Assembly (NCBI GenBank): GCA_025453975.1
Contig: JALOPI010000024.1
Span: 24,561-88,560 of the forward strand
Length of the DNA: 64,000 nucleotides
DNA from: Syntrophobacteraceae bacterium
Lineage (GTDB): Bacteria > Desulfobacterota > Syntrophobacteria > Syntrophobacterales > Syntrophobacteraceae
Reading direction: 5' to 3'
Shown here: positions 27,897-35,950 of the stretch, one piece after another
Position numbering within the stretch: the stretch's first letter is position 1
Layout: each line of letters opens with the position of its first letter
Position numbers and translations under genes: made by a program
The notes under the pieces: generated by a model
Databases searched by the model: none
Seen by the model: only the letters and a program-made list of their open reading frames with translations
What the model was told of the DNA's origin: nothing

Positions 27897-29693
27897 TCAC
27901 AGGCCTTCACCACCGCCCGCCACGCGAAAAACCTCTTCCATCCCCGTCATGCCGGTGCATATCTTGAGCGCGCCACTGATATGCAGTGGATACATCCCTT
28001 CCTTGATGGCCTGCTCCCTGAGTCTGGCCAGGTCCATGTCCGGCCCGATGAGACTTCGAATGGAGGGGGTGATGGTCAGAATCTCGTAGATTCCTATGCG
28101 GCCCAGGTATCCGGTCTCGCGGCACTCCAGACACCCCCCCTGGATGTAGACCGGATCGGGGGGGGCGATGCGCCAGGGGCTGACGAGGGATTTCCAGAGC
28201 TCTTCATCGTGGACCCCGACCTTCTTGCAGCTGGGGCAGAGGGTCCGCACGAGCCGCTGGGCCACGACGCCCAGGAGTGTGGCTTTGATGAGATAGTGAG
28301 GAGCCCCGATGTCCAGAAGCCGCACCACGGCCGACGGGGCATCGTTGGTGTGGAGCGTCGAAAAGACCAGATGCCCGGTGAGGGCCGCCTGGATGGCCAT
28401 CTCGGCCGTCTCCAGATCGCGAATCTCCCCCACCATGATGATGTCCGGGTCTTGTCGAAGCAGGGTCCTCAAGCCTGCCGCGAAATCCACCCCGATCCCA
28501 GAGTGCACCTGCATCTGGTTGAACTTGGGCTCCACCATTTCGATGGGATCCTCGATGGTGCACACGTTCACTTCGGGACAGGCGAGCTGTTTGAGGGTGG
28601 AATAGAGCGTCGTCGTTTTTCCCGAGCCCGTGGGACCCGTCACGAGGATGATGCCGTGGGGCTTGGAGACCATCCGCTTCCAGCGGCTCAGCTCGTGAGG
28701 ATTGAGTCCCAGCTCCTCGAAGCCCCGAATGGTGACCTCGGGATCGAAGATGCGCATGACGAGCTTTTCTCCGAAGACCGTCGGGAGGGTGGAAAGGCGC
28801 AGCTCGATCTCTGTTCCCGCTGGAGATTTGGTTTTGACTCGACCATCCTGGGGGCGGCGCTTTTCCGCGACGTCCATGCGCCCGAGCACTTTCAGTCGGC
28901 TGGTGACCGCATTCATGACCACGGTAGGGAGCTGATAGACGGGATGCAGCACTCCGTCGATGCGGAATCTCACGTCGCTGGTGTCTCGGCGCGGCTCCAG
29001 GTGAATGTCGCTGGCTCTCTGATCGTAAGCGTACTGTAGAAGCCAGTCCACGATGTTGACCACGTAGCGGTCGTTGGCGTCGAGCTTGCCTGCCCGCCCC
29101 AGCTCGACCAGCTGCTCCAGGTTGATGGCTCCGGAAAAACGACCGTTTTCAGTCTTTTGAACGGCCCGTTTCACCGACTCGGTGAGGGTGTAGAACTCCA
29201 CCAGGTAGCGGGAAATATCGACGGGGCTGGCCAGAACGCGCAGGATAGGGCGCCTCAGGATCCGCGTCAGCTCTTCCTCCCAGTCTTGCTGGAAGGGCTC
29301 CGCCGTGGCGATGACGATGTGGTCGTCATGCACCTCGACCGGCAGGATCCTGTGACGGGTCGCGTAAGCATACGACACCACCCCCGTCACCGCTGTCACG
29401 TCCACCTTGAGAGGATCCACTCGGTGAAAGGGGATTCCGGTCTTCCTGGACAGCCAGAGGATCAGGGTCTCCGCCGTCAAGGGATCGTGGGGAGGGGCTG
29501 CGCAGGCGAGACGACGGTTGGCGATCTGGACGAAAGGATGCGACTCCTCCCCGCCTGCCCTGGATACCAGCTCATTGATGAGCTTGCCTGCATCGTGAGG
29601 GGCCACGATCCCGTCCGCCACGAGGTCCCCCAATACGCCTTTCAGCGTCAGTTTGCGCTGGGTGGAGCCCGTATCGGAGCTTTCCGGAGCCAA
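27897..29693 (-). CDS. GspE/PilB-type secretion or pilus ATPase (orphan)
   Basis: 598 residues. N-terminal T2SSE-N-like domains cover about 14-180. The ATPase core has Walker A GPTGSGKTT (353-361), the Asp box CTIEDPIE, Walker B DIIMVGEIRD and the His box GHLVFSTLHTND. A four-cysteine zinc site reads CPSC then CLEC, as in GspE and PilB. It drives pseudopilus or pilus assembly at the inner membrane, but no other type II secretion or type IV pilus gene lies nearby. The only usual start codon in this frame is the TTG used here, which has no ribosome site. A strong AAAGGAG site at 29735-29730 is followed after six bases by an in-frame ACG at 29723, so translation may start there. Confidence 0.9.
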   Translation of the reverse strand: MAPESSDTGSTQRKLTLKGVLGDLVADGIVAPHDAGKLINELVSRAGGEESHPFVQIANRRLACAAPPHDPLTAETLILWLSRKTGIPFHRVDPLKVDVTAVTGVVSYAYATRHRILPVEVHDDHIVIATAEPFQQDWEEELTRILRRPILRVLASPVDISRYLVEFYTLTESVKRAVQKTENGRFSGAINLEQLVELGRAGKLDANDRYVVNIVDWLLQYAYDQRASDIHLEPRRDTSDVRFRIDGVLHPVYQLPTVVMNAVTSRLKVLGRMDVAEKRRPQDGRVKTKSPAGTEIELRLSTLPTVFGEKLVMRIFDPEVTIRGFEELGLNPHELSRWKRMVSKPHGIILVTGPTGSGKTTTLYSTLKQLACPEVNVCTIEDPIEMVEPKFNQMQVHSGIGVDFAAGLRTLLRQDPDIIMVGEIRDLETAEMAIQAALTGHLVFSTLHTNDAPSAVVRLLDIGAPHYLIKATLLGVVAQRLVRTLCPSCKKVGVHDEELWKSLVSPWRIAPPDPVYIQGGCLECRETGYLGRIGIYEILTITPSIRSLIGPDMDLARLREQAIKEGMYPLHISGALKICTGMTGMEEVFRVAGGGEGL

Positions 29694-29969
29694 TCGTTCT
29701 GGAAAGGGTGCTTGAGGTGACGTAGGAGACTCCTTTCTCGCATACGTACTGGTTCAATGGGTAGCACACCAGGGCACCCCGCTGAAAAACGCTTCCGCCT
29801 ATCCATGGCTCGGCAAGGGGGGCTGCCCTGTGCTGGCACCGTTAAGGATCGGTACCCGGCCTCTTTTCCTTGAATCCCGCAAAGATCCGAGCATGTGGCG
29901 GCCAGCGGCGGATGAGCTTGCCCATTGATCCAGGGGGCATCCTGCGTGGCTTTGAGGCGGATGGGGTGG

Positions 29970-31367
29970 CTAATAGAGCAGGTCGTATTCCGGGATGTCG
30001 TGGAGACGGCGAGTGTGCGAAATGAGGGTGTCCGGCAGATAGCGCCCCCAGAGCTTGAAGGGAATCTCCGTGATCTCGACCTTGGGGCTGAAGCCGACAC
30101 CGAAGAGGTAGCCGATCAGAAACTCCACATTGGTGGGGATGTACCCCCTGTAGATCTTATTGTCCCTCTGAGCGATGATGCGCTCCTCATGGATGCTGGT
30201 CCCCAGCTCGGACTCCACCATGTCCGGGAAGGTAGCGAGAATGAGCTCCAATCTGAGGTTGGGCTTGGGGTGGCCCATGAGCGGCTCCAGCCCCTTTTTC
30301 AGACGCTCCTCGGGAATGCCCCGATTGAGGTACTTCGCCCAGCTCCGCTGGTCCAGGAATCGGCGGCAGACATGCTCGGGATCCCACAGGACGTCCACGA
30401 TCATGCTCTTGGCCTGATAGCTGCCCGTGTGGTTGTCCTTCTCATGAATCCGGATGGTTGGATCTCCATCGATGATCGTCTCCAGGCGGTGCATCTTTTC
30501 GGGGTCCGCAATGATCTTCAGCCCCCCGACATCGGCGATGTTCAAGGCGGCCCGGTCCAGCCGGATACTGCATTCCCTGAACGCGCGGGCAACCTCCTTT
30601 TCGGCGTCGATGAACTCCTGAATCATTTCCATCTCGGGGGTGACCAGGGCGTCCAGCGGGATGCCCAGTCTCCACGCGCGCTCCTCGGCCTTGTGATGGG
30701 CAAGGTCCTGCACCGTTTCAAAGATCCAGTTGGCCAGCTTGCGATTGGCCTTCTCGGCGATGCGCCTCGGCCGCTTGACCCGGAAGAGGCCCAGAAGCTG
30801 GTCGGAGCTGTCCAGGTAGAGGACCCCATTGATGGGTGCCTCCCGATAGTAGAAATCAGGGTTTTGCCTGTACTGGGCGAAAAGCTCCAGCACCCGGGTA
30901 TCTTCCACGGATGCCGTTCCGCAGAGGGTGTCCCTCAGCTCTCCCTTGAACTGAATGGGCCTCTTTCGGAAAGGCTCCTGATAAACGGTGCCGAGAAGCA
31001 GCTCGGAGAATGTGGCAAGGGTTTCGCCGATGACGAAGCCGTCACAGATCAGAATTTCCGTCAGGCGGAGGGCGTCGCTGGGCTCGGGGCGACCGCAGAA
31101 CCAGCGGTCCACCATCTCGAACAGCTCCTCACGATGGATGAACGACGTCAGATGCAAAGGCAGCCTCGGAGGTTGTCTGGCAAGCGCAGCGGCTGTAAGC
31201 CTGTCAGAAGGGTGGTTCAAGGGCGGACCACCAACCGGGCCGCGCCCGTGGCCGGCTGGCTCCTCGATCATCCGCCCGCGGCGGCTTTCTGGAGCCTTCG
31301 GAGCCGAATGCGGCGCCATGCTCCCCGTTTCCATCCCTGCTATCGGCCCTCCAGCCTCGCCACTCAA
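29970..31367 (-). CDS. Unknown protein with RelA/SpoT-like nucleotidyltransferase features
   Basis: Up to 465 residues; the first 70 are Pro/Arg-rich and may lie before the true start. No family is evident at a glance. The C-terminal half follows the order of the (p)ppGpp synthetase fold. A basic stretch RVKRPRRIAEKANRK (about 196-210) is followed by NIADVGGLKIIADPEK (about 277-291), where the Asp matches the catalytic Asp of the I-x-D-x-x-G-x-R/K-I-I motif. Then come GSYQAKSMIV (about 315-324), like the GYRSLH step, and LRLELILATFPDMVESELGTSIHEERI (about 371-397). The latter parallels the E-x-Q-I-R-T...M...AE.G.AAH motif with the second catalytic Glu. The basic part lies further away than usual. 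Treat as a divergent member or look-alike. Confidence 0.45.
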   Translation of the reverse strand: MSGEAGGPIAGMETGSMAPHSAPKAPESRRGRMIEEPAGHGRGPVGGPPLNHPSDRLTAAALARQPPRLPLHLTSFIHREELFEMVDRWFCGRPEPSDALRLTEILICDGFVIGETLATFSELLLGTVYQEPFRKRPIQFKGELRDTLCGTASVEDTRVLELFAQYRQNPDFYYREAPINGVLYLDSSDQLLGLFRVKRPRRIAEKANRKLANWIFETVQDLAHHKAEERAWRLGIPLDALVTPEMEMIQEFIDAEKEVARAFRECSIRLDRAALNIADVGGLKIIADPEKMHRLETIIDGDPTIRIHEKDNHTGSYQAKSMIVDVLWDPEHVCRRFLDQRSWAKYLNRGIPEERLKKGLEPLMGHPKPNLRLELILATFPDMVESELGTSIHEERIIAQRDNKIYRGYIPTNVEFLIGYLFGVGFSPKVEITEIPFKLWGRYLPDTLISHTRRLHDIPEYDLLY

Positions 31368-31546
31368 AGGCTACTCAACGGGTCCGTCATCCTTTAGACT
31401 TAGAAGGATGGAGAGCGCGGACGTACCTGAATAAGATTCTAGACGTTTCCGCCGATGCATGCAAAACTTTTGGGGACGGCAGGTGACGATCAGAGGATGA
31501 CTTGACGATCATGCAGGAGATTATGGATCCCAAAAAGAGGAAGGCG

Positions 31547-32071
31547 ATGGTCTCGATCCGGCCCATGGAGATCGACGATCTGGCGGCTGTTTTTCACCTG
31601 GGTGAGCGACTCTTCACCGCCCGGGAGGCTCCCAATCTGTACCGGACCTGGGATGAGTACGAGGTCATCTCGCTCTTCCAGTCGGATGCCGAATTCTGCC
31701 TCGTTGCGGAGGAAGAGGAGAAAATCGTCGGCTTTGCTTTGGGGACGACGGTGACCAAGAGTCATTCCGCCTGGAAATACGGTTACCTGGTCTGGCTGGG
31801 CATCGACCCCGCCTACCACGGTCAGGGGATCGCCTCCAAGCTTTTCCATCGATTTCGCGACCTCATGCTCTCGGACGGCGTGCGAATCCTGCTGGTGGAT
31901 ACGGAAGCCGAGAATCTCCCCGCGCTTCATTTCTTCAGAAAAATGGGGTTCGGCAATCCACAGGAGCACATCTACCTGGCCCTCAATCTGGACCCTCAGC
32001 TCAAGCAGATGAAAGGTCGAAAAGTCGATGGAAAAACGCCTTCGCGATACCGGCTCCGCTACGACGACTGA
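31547..32071 (+). CDS. GNAT family N-acetyltransferase
   Basis: 174 residues from MVSIRPM, chosen for the AGAGGAAG site five bases upstream; earlier in-frame ATGs add a lysine-rich stretch without a ribosome site. The acetyl-CoA motif is LGIDPAYHGQGIASKLFHRF (Q-x-x-G-x-A type), and the C-terminal family strand is AENLPALHFFRKMGF. It acetylates an amine, but the substrate is unknown. Its last 44 bases overlap the start of an M20 deacylase gene, which suggests a shared acetylated substrate or a regulated acetylation cycle. Confidence 0.88.
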   Translation: MVSIRPMEIDDLAAVFHLGERLFTAREAPNLYRTWDEYEVISLFQSDAEFCLVAEEEEKIVGFALGTTVTKSHSAWKYGYLVWLGIDPAYHGQGIASKLFHRFRDLMLSDGVRILLVDTEAENLPALHFFRKMGFGNPQEHIYLALNLDPQLKQMKGRKVDGKTPSRYRLRYDD

Positions 32072-33206
32072 GGTCCGCCCACGGATCAAGCGGAGGCGAC
32101 TCCACCACCTGCTCCGGCGACTCATCGACATCTACAGCCCCAGCGGCAAGGAAGAGGAGATCCTCGATTATCTCCATTCCACCCTCAAACGCCACGGGCT
32201 GCCCGTGACCCAGCAGGCGGTGGACAGCCACCGCTACAATCTTCTCGTGATCCCCCCGGAGCAGGAACCGCGGCTGCTCCTGGTCGGCCACGTCGATACG
32301 GTCGTGGCCTATGATCTCGAGCACTTCGCGCATTCCGAGGCTGGCGGCGCCATGGCCGGACTGGGGGCGGCCGACATGAAAGGGGGGTGCGCCGCCATGA
32401 TCGAAGCCTTTCTCGCCCTCTGGGAGAGCGGCATTCGGCGGTTACCCGTGGCTCTGGCCCTGGTGGTCGGAGAGGAGGAGGATGGGGACGGCGCCAGACG
32501 GCTGATCAAGGAGCTGCACGTTCCATGGGCTCTCATCGGGGAGCCCACCAACCTGGCGCCCTGTCTGAGCCACCACGGCTACCTCGAGCTCCAGATCGTG
32601 ACGCGGGGAAAGCGCATGCATGCCTCCCTCGCCAATCGAGGGCTCCATCCCGTGGAAGCGATGCTGCAGGTCCTCTTGAAGGTCTCTCAGTACGTCCGGG
32701 ACGTTCGGTCGAATATTGTCTATAATATTCGAGAGCTTGAGAGCTCACCCGCCGGGTTTGCCGTCCCCGAGCGCTGCGAGGCCTGGCTGGATTTCCACGT
32801 GCCTCCCTCGGCCCCACTGGGAGACATCACCCTGGATATCGAGGAGATCATTGCGGCGGAGCAGCAAGGCAACCCCTCTTTCGACGGGGTCTTTCGCTTC
32901 GTCACGATCCACGCCGGGTATTCCCTGCCTGAAAAAGGCCTGATCGTGGAATCCTTGAAGCGCACCTTCGCCCAGCGGTCCCTTCCTTGGCAGCCCCAGC
33001 CGTTTCCGAGCCATTCCGATGCCAATCTGCTCTGGGCCGCTGGCATCAAGCCGATTCTTCTCGGCTGCGGCGAGCTGGAGAAGGCGCACTCACCTGAAGA
33101 ATCCGTTTCGCTTTCTCAGGTCGAACTGGCGGCGGAGATCTACCTGGACCTGATGCTCGCCCTATCCGGTGTCTGTCCGGCCGGGGAGTGCCCCAGGGGG
33201 CTCTGA
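32028..33206 (+). CDS. M20 family metallopeptidase/deacylase (ArgE/DapE/LysK-like)
   Basis: 392 residues with the di-zinc layout: His and Asp in LVGHVDTV (about 83-86), the bridging Asp in GLGAADMKGG (about 109), Glu-Glu in VVGEEEDG (about 146-147), a ligand in IGEPTN (about 171) and the last His in FPSHSDANLLW. A lid/dimer domain lies between. ArgE, DapE and LysK relatives remove acyl or acetyl groups from amino acids. It starts inside the GNAT gene and is translationally coupled to it. The exact substrate cannot be told; N-acetylated ornithine, lysine or citrulline are family possibilities. Confidence 0.88.
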   Translation: MEKRLRDTGSATTTEVRPRIKRRRLHHLLRRLIDIYSPSGKEEEILDYLHSTLKRHGLPVTQQAVDSHRYNLLVIPPEQEPRLLLVGHVDTVVAYDLEHFAHSEAGGAMAGLGAADMKGGCAAMIEAFLALWESGIRRLPVALALVVGEEEDGDGARRLIKELHVPWALIGEPTNLAPCLSHHGYLELQIVTRGKRMHASLANRGLHPVEAMLQVLLKVSQYVRDVRSNIVYNIRELESSPAGFAVPERCEAWLDFHVPPSAPLGDITLDIEEIIAAEQQGNPSFDGVFRFVTIHAGYSLPEKGLIVESLKRTFAQRSLPWQPQPFPSHSDANLLWAAGIKPILLGCGELEKAHSPEESVSLSQVELAAEIYLDLMLALSGVCPAGECPRGL

Positions 33207-33212
33207 TCTCCT

Positions 33213-33262
33213 GCATGGGAATGGCTCATCCCATGCTGGCCCGTCGCAGATGGGGATGAGCC
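33213..33262. terminator. Overlapping hairpins after the M20 gene
   Basis: Two alternative stems share bases: GCATGGGA / TCCCATGC (33213-33236, 8-base loop) and GGCTCATCCC / GGGATGAGCC (33223-33262, perfect 10 bp). They lie between the end of the M20 gene and the end of the convergent unknown gene, so could form a two-way terminator. Confidence 0.4.
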
Positions 33263-33375
33263 CCGCAAACACCAGCCAATATGAGGCTGGGGCCCCGCCC
33301 GCTTCAACTCCGCACTGCCGGCCCGCCTGCCCAAACAGGCTCCGAGTGCCTGATTGGCGCCTTCAGTCCGTCGGG

Positions 33376-33834
33376 CTACGGTGCCTGGGTGTGCTCGCTC
33401 CGAGCGTCGATTCTTCCAAGCATTTCATCGTAAACCGAGTCTCCAAGGAACGCCCGGAGTCGGCGCTGCTGAGAGCACCGGGCGGCATATTCCTTCCAAA
33501 ACGCCATGGCCTCCGTCGCCATCATCTTGTCGCCCTCTCCCAGGTCAGAGATCCAGTCCTCCCTGAAAGGCTGATATTCCTCCAGAAGCTTGCAGCTGGC
33601 GCCGTCCATGGCCAGCATGAAGAGCGCCTCGTAAGGTCCGATGACATCGTCTCCTGCCATCACGGACAGATAGAGATCCAGGAAACGGCCGCTCTTGAAA
33701 AGCCTGCAGCGGAAATGCTCCACGGTTTCCAACGCCTGATCATCCACCCAATGGGGATTGGCCATCACACGGGTCATCTTGATGGAGATCTGCTTCTGGT
33801 CCAGCCATTGGTCCAATCTACTCCATGCCTGCAT
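33376..33834 (-). CDS. Hypothetical protein
   Basis: 152 residues from MQAWSRL, with AAGGGAGGGG just before the ATG; longer frames upstream have no such site. The protein is mostly helical, rich in Asp, Glu and aromatic residues (DDVIGPYEALFMLAMDG, then LEEYQPFREDWISDLGEGDKMM). No signal peptide, membrane helix or known motif. It is probably cytoplasmic. I do not recognise it. Confidence 0.65.
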   Translation of the reverse strand: MQAWSRLDQWLDQKQISIKMTRVMANPHWVDDQALETVEHFRCRLFKSGRFLDLYLSVMAGDDVIGPYEALFMLAMDGASCKLLEEYQPFREDWISDLGEGDKMMATEAMAFWKEYAARCSQQRRLRAFLGDSVYDEMLGRIDARSEHTQAP

Positions 33835-34313
33835 ATTCCCCTCCCTTCCGGCACCAGGCTTCGGCGGCGCCCATGGACATGAGTCCGTCTTGGGTTGAAG
33901 TGAGAAGAGCTGCCCGGGACCTATAACCTTCCTCCGGCGGTGACCGCCCAAGTCCTTCTGAATCTGGCGCTCCCTGAATGCAGCCCCATGAAGGGCGGTG
34001 AGACTTCTGAGTGCTGGTCCCCGGCGAGCAGCGCACGGGACCCTGTGAGCGGCGCATCGAGACGGAAGAGCGCTTTATCGGTGCTCGGATCCGCGGCTAT
34101 GTCGACAGGGGGGGGTGGAAAATCAGCGGTATGAAACAGGGTCAGGCATCTTGACGACTCGGGGTCCATTCCGGAGATCGAAGCATCGTCTGCTTTCAGC
34201 AGAACATCGACTCATCTGTCCACCGGTCGGCATGGCGCCATATAATCCGAATCTTGAGAATAAGCATCTCCGTGAAAGATCCAATGGGGATAATCATGTA
34301 TTTCTTCGGTGGA
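33835..34313. other. Intergenic region, no gene seen
   Basis: 479 bases between the end of the tol-pal operon and the unknown gene, both on the minus strand. Short frames here lack ribosome sites. It should hold the promoter of the unknown gene, but I find no box that stands out. Confidence 0.5.
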
Positions 34314-34336
34314 GCCCCCTCCTGGGTCGGGGGGGC
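34314..34336 (-). terminator. Hairpin at the end of the tol-pal operon
   Basis: GCCCCC / GGGGGC stem with an 11-base loop, 20 bases after the cpoB stop on the minus strand. GC-rich, without a clear T-run. Confidence 0.45.
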
Positions 34337-34355
34337 CTGTCATGCGGTTGGTTGA

Positions 34356-35180
34356 TCAGCGGAGCTGCTTGAGCTTCTTCTGGGCCTCCTGAGCCTGGCT
34401 CGAATTGGGGTAACGGTCCACCAGCCTCTCGAAGAGAATATGGGCCGCCGTGGAGTCCCCAATCTGTTGAAATGCCGATCCCTGCTTGAGCAGTGCCTGG
34501 GGGACGCGGCTTCCGTTGGGATAGCGGTCCAGGACCTTCTGATAGGACTCGATGGCCGCCTGGTACTGCTTTTCGGCATAATGGCTTTCGGCGATGTTGA
34601 ACAGCGCCGTCTCCGTCTTGTCCGACTTGGGGTACTTGCTCAGGAAAGTGCCGTATTCCTTCCGGGCATTGTCGTGCTTGCCCTGGGTGAAGAGCTGCGT
34701 GGCCTTGTCGAATTGAGCTCTTTCCGGATCCTCGGGCTCCGGAAGGGTCACCTTGGCCTCGGGAGCCGATGGTCGGGGCGATGCGCTGGGAGGGGGCACC
34801 GTCGGAGGCAGGGCACCGAGAGGTGAAGACACACTCGCCGCTGGAGGCGATGCGCCCGCTTCCGATGCAGGCTGGGACGATGAAATCGACTGCGCCTTCC
34901 CCATTTGGTCCATGCGATACTGAAGCTCCTCGATGCGTCCGTTGAGACCTCCCACTTTCATCTGGAGCTCTTCGATTCTGGAGTACAGGTCCGCGCTGCG
35001 CTGCCCCTGTCCTTCGGAGCTCTGGACGCGTCGCTCCAGATTGTACACTCTATCGTAAAGCATGCTGAGACTCTGCTGCATGGTTGATGTTTCCTGGGTG
35101 GTGGCGCACCCCGTGCCCAGGCCGAGGAATGCCATGCACAGGAGAAGGAGCCTGGCTCCCGTCACAATCCGCTTGCTCAT
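34356..35180 (-). CDS. cpoB: Cell-division coordinator CpoB/YbgF (Tol-Pal associated)
   Basis: 274 residues from MSKRIVT with AAGGGA upstream. A lipoprotein-type signal ends LGTGC, so the mature protein may be lipid-anchored, unlike E. coli YbgF. A coiled-coil (about 30-90; NLERRVQSSE to LQYRMDQMG) gives the trimer. A Pro/Ser linker and three TPR units then follow (from about 150: QFDKATQLFTQGKHDNARKEY, FNIAESHYAEKQYQAAIESYQKVLDRYPNG, ALLKQGSAFQQIGD). It sits last in tolQRAB-pal-cpoB and links peptidoglycan synthesis to outer-membrane constriction. Confidence 0.92.
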   Translation of the reverse strand: MSKRIVTGARLLLLCMAFLGLGTGCATTQETSTMQQSLSMLYDRVYNLERRVQSSEGQGQRSADLYSRIEELQMKVGGLNGRIEELQYRMDQMGKAQSISSSQPASEAGASPPAASVSSPLGALPPTVPPPSASPRPSAPEAKVTLPEPEDPERAQFDKATQLFTQGKHDNARKEYGTFLSKYPKSDKTETALFNIAESHYAEKQYQAAIESYQKVLDRYPNGSRVPQALLKQGSAFQQIGDSTAAHILFERLVDRYPNSSQAQEAQKKLKQLR

Positions 35181-35259
35181 GAGTATCCCTTTTTCACAGT
35201 CAAAGGCATCCGTCCCCCCCCCGCCCATTTCACACGGAACGCCATTATAGGGCGAGGAG

Positions 35260-35282
35260 CCGTCCCGTCGGGGGAGGGACGG
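35260..35282 (-). terminator. Hairpin between pal and cpoB
   Basis: CCGTCCC / GGGACGG arms (7 bp) around a 9-base loop, just after the pal stop. It may shield or partly end the pal message ahead of cpoB. Confidence 0.4.
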
Positions 35283-35289
35283 AGCATCC

Positions 35290-35871
35290 TCAGTTGTTCA
35301 GAACGAAATGCGCCCGTCGATTACGCGCGTGAGCCGCCTCATCGCTGCCCGTGGCGATGGGGCGCTCCTCGCCGTAACTCACCGCGTTGAGATTCTGGGT
35401 GCTCATCCCCGAATTGGCCAGGTACTGCATGGCGGTGTTGGCGCGCCTTTCTCCCAGTGCCAGGTTGTACTCGTTGGTGCCCCTGTCATCGCAGTGTCCT
35501 TCGACGGTGACCCGGACCTTGGGGTACCGCTTGAGGAATTGAATCTTGTCGTCCAGGATCTTCTTGGCAGGGTCCGTCAGCACGTAGGCATCGAAATCGA
35601 AATAAACGTCCTCGTTTTCGAACCGCTGGGCCTTCTGCATGAACTCCTGGCGCTCAGCTTCGCTGTTGAGCCCCAGCTCACGCCAGCGCGCATCGTCCGC
35701 ACCCATGCTCCCCCCGGATCCCATGCCCCCCATGTCCCCGGATCCGTATCCGGCTCCTCCGGGCCCCAAGCCCTGCTGAGTCGGAACCTTTTTCTTCGAG
35801 CAGGCCACGAGGCCGAATGCCAAGGCCAACATGAGGAAAACCCCCAACACCTTATCGAGCCGAACGTTCAT
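35290..35871 (-). CDS. pal: Peptidoglycan-associated lipoprotein Pal
   Basis: 193 residues. A lipoprotein signal ends FGLVAC (Cys about 24). A Gly/Ser/Met-rich linker with short GGMGSGGSMG-like repeats (about 32-60) precedes the OmpA-like domain. That domain carries YFDFDAYVLTDPAK and VEGHCDDRGTNEYNLALGERRANTAMQYL, which bind meso-DAP peptidoglycan and TolB. It anchors the outer membrane to the wall. ATG is preceded by GGGGAGAAAGTG; the GTG before it is not needed. Confidence 0.96.
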   Translation of the reverse strand: MNVRLDKVLGVFLMLALAFGLVACSKKKVPTQQGLGPGGAGYGSGDMGGMGSGGSMGADDARWRELGLNSEAERQEFMQKAQRFENEDVYFDFDAYVLTDPAKKILDDKIQFLKRYPKVRVTVEGHCDDRGTNEYNLALGERRANTAMQYLANSGMSTQNLNAVSYGEERPIATGSDEAAHARNRRAHFVLNN

Positions 35872-35950
35872 CACTTTCTCCCCGTCTCTCCCAAAAGTGT
35901 GCCCAATGAACTGCCAACCATGACGCCGTCAGCGGAATGTGACCGACTCT

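Noticed and set aside
33921..34169. Small open frames in the 33835-34355 gap
   Set aside because: No ribosome site, random-looking composition and no motifs.
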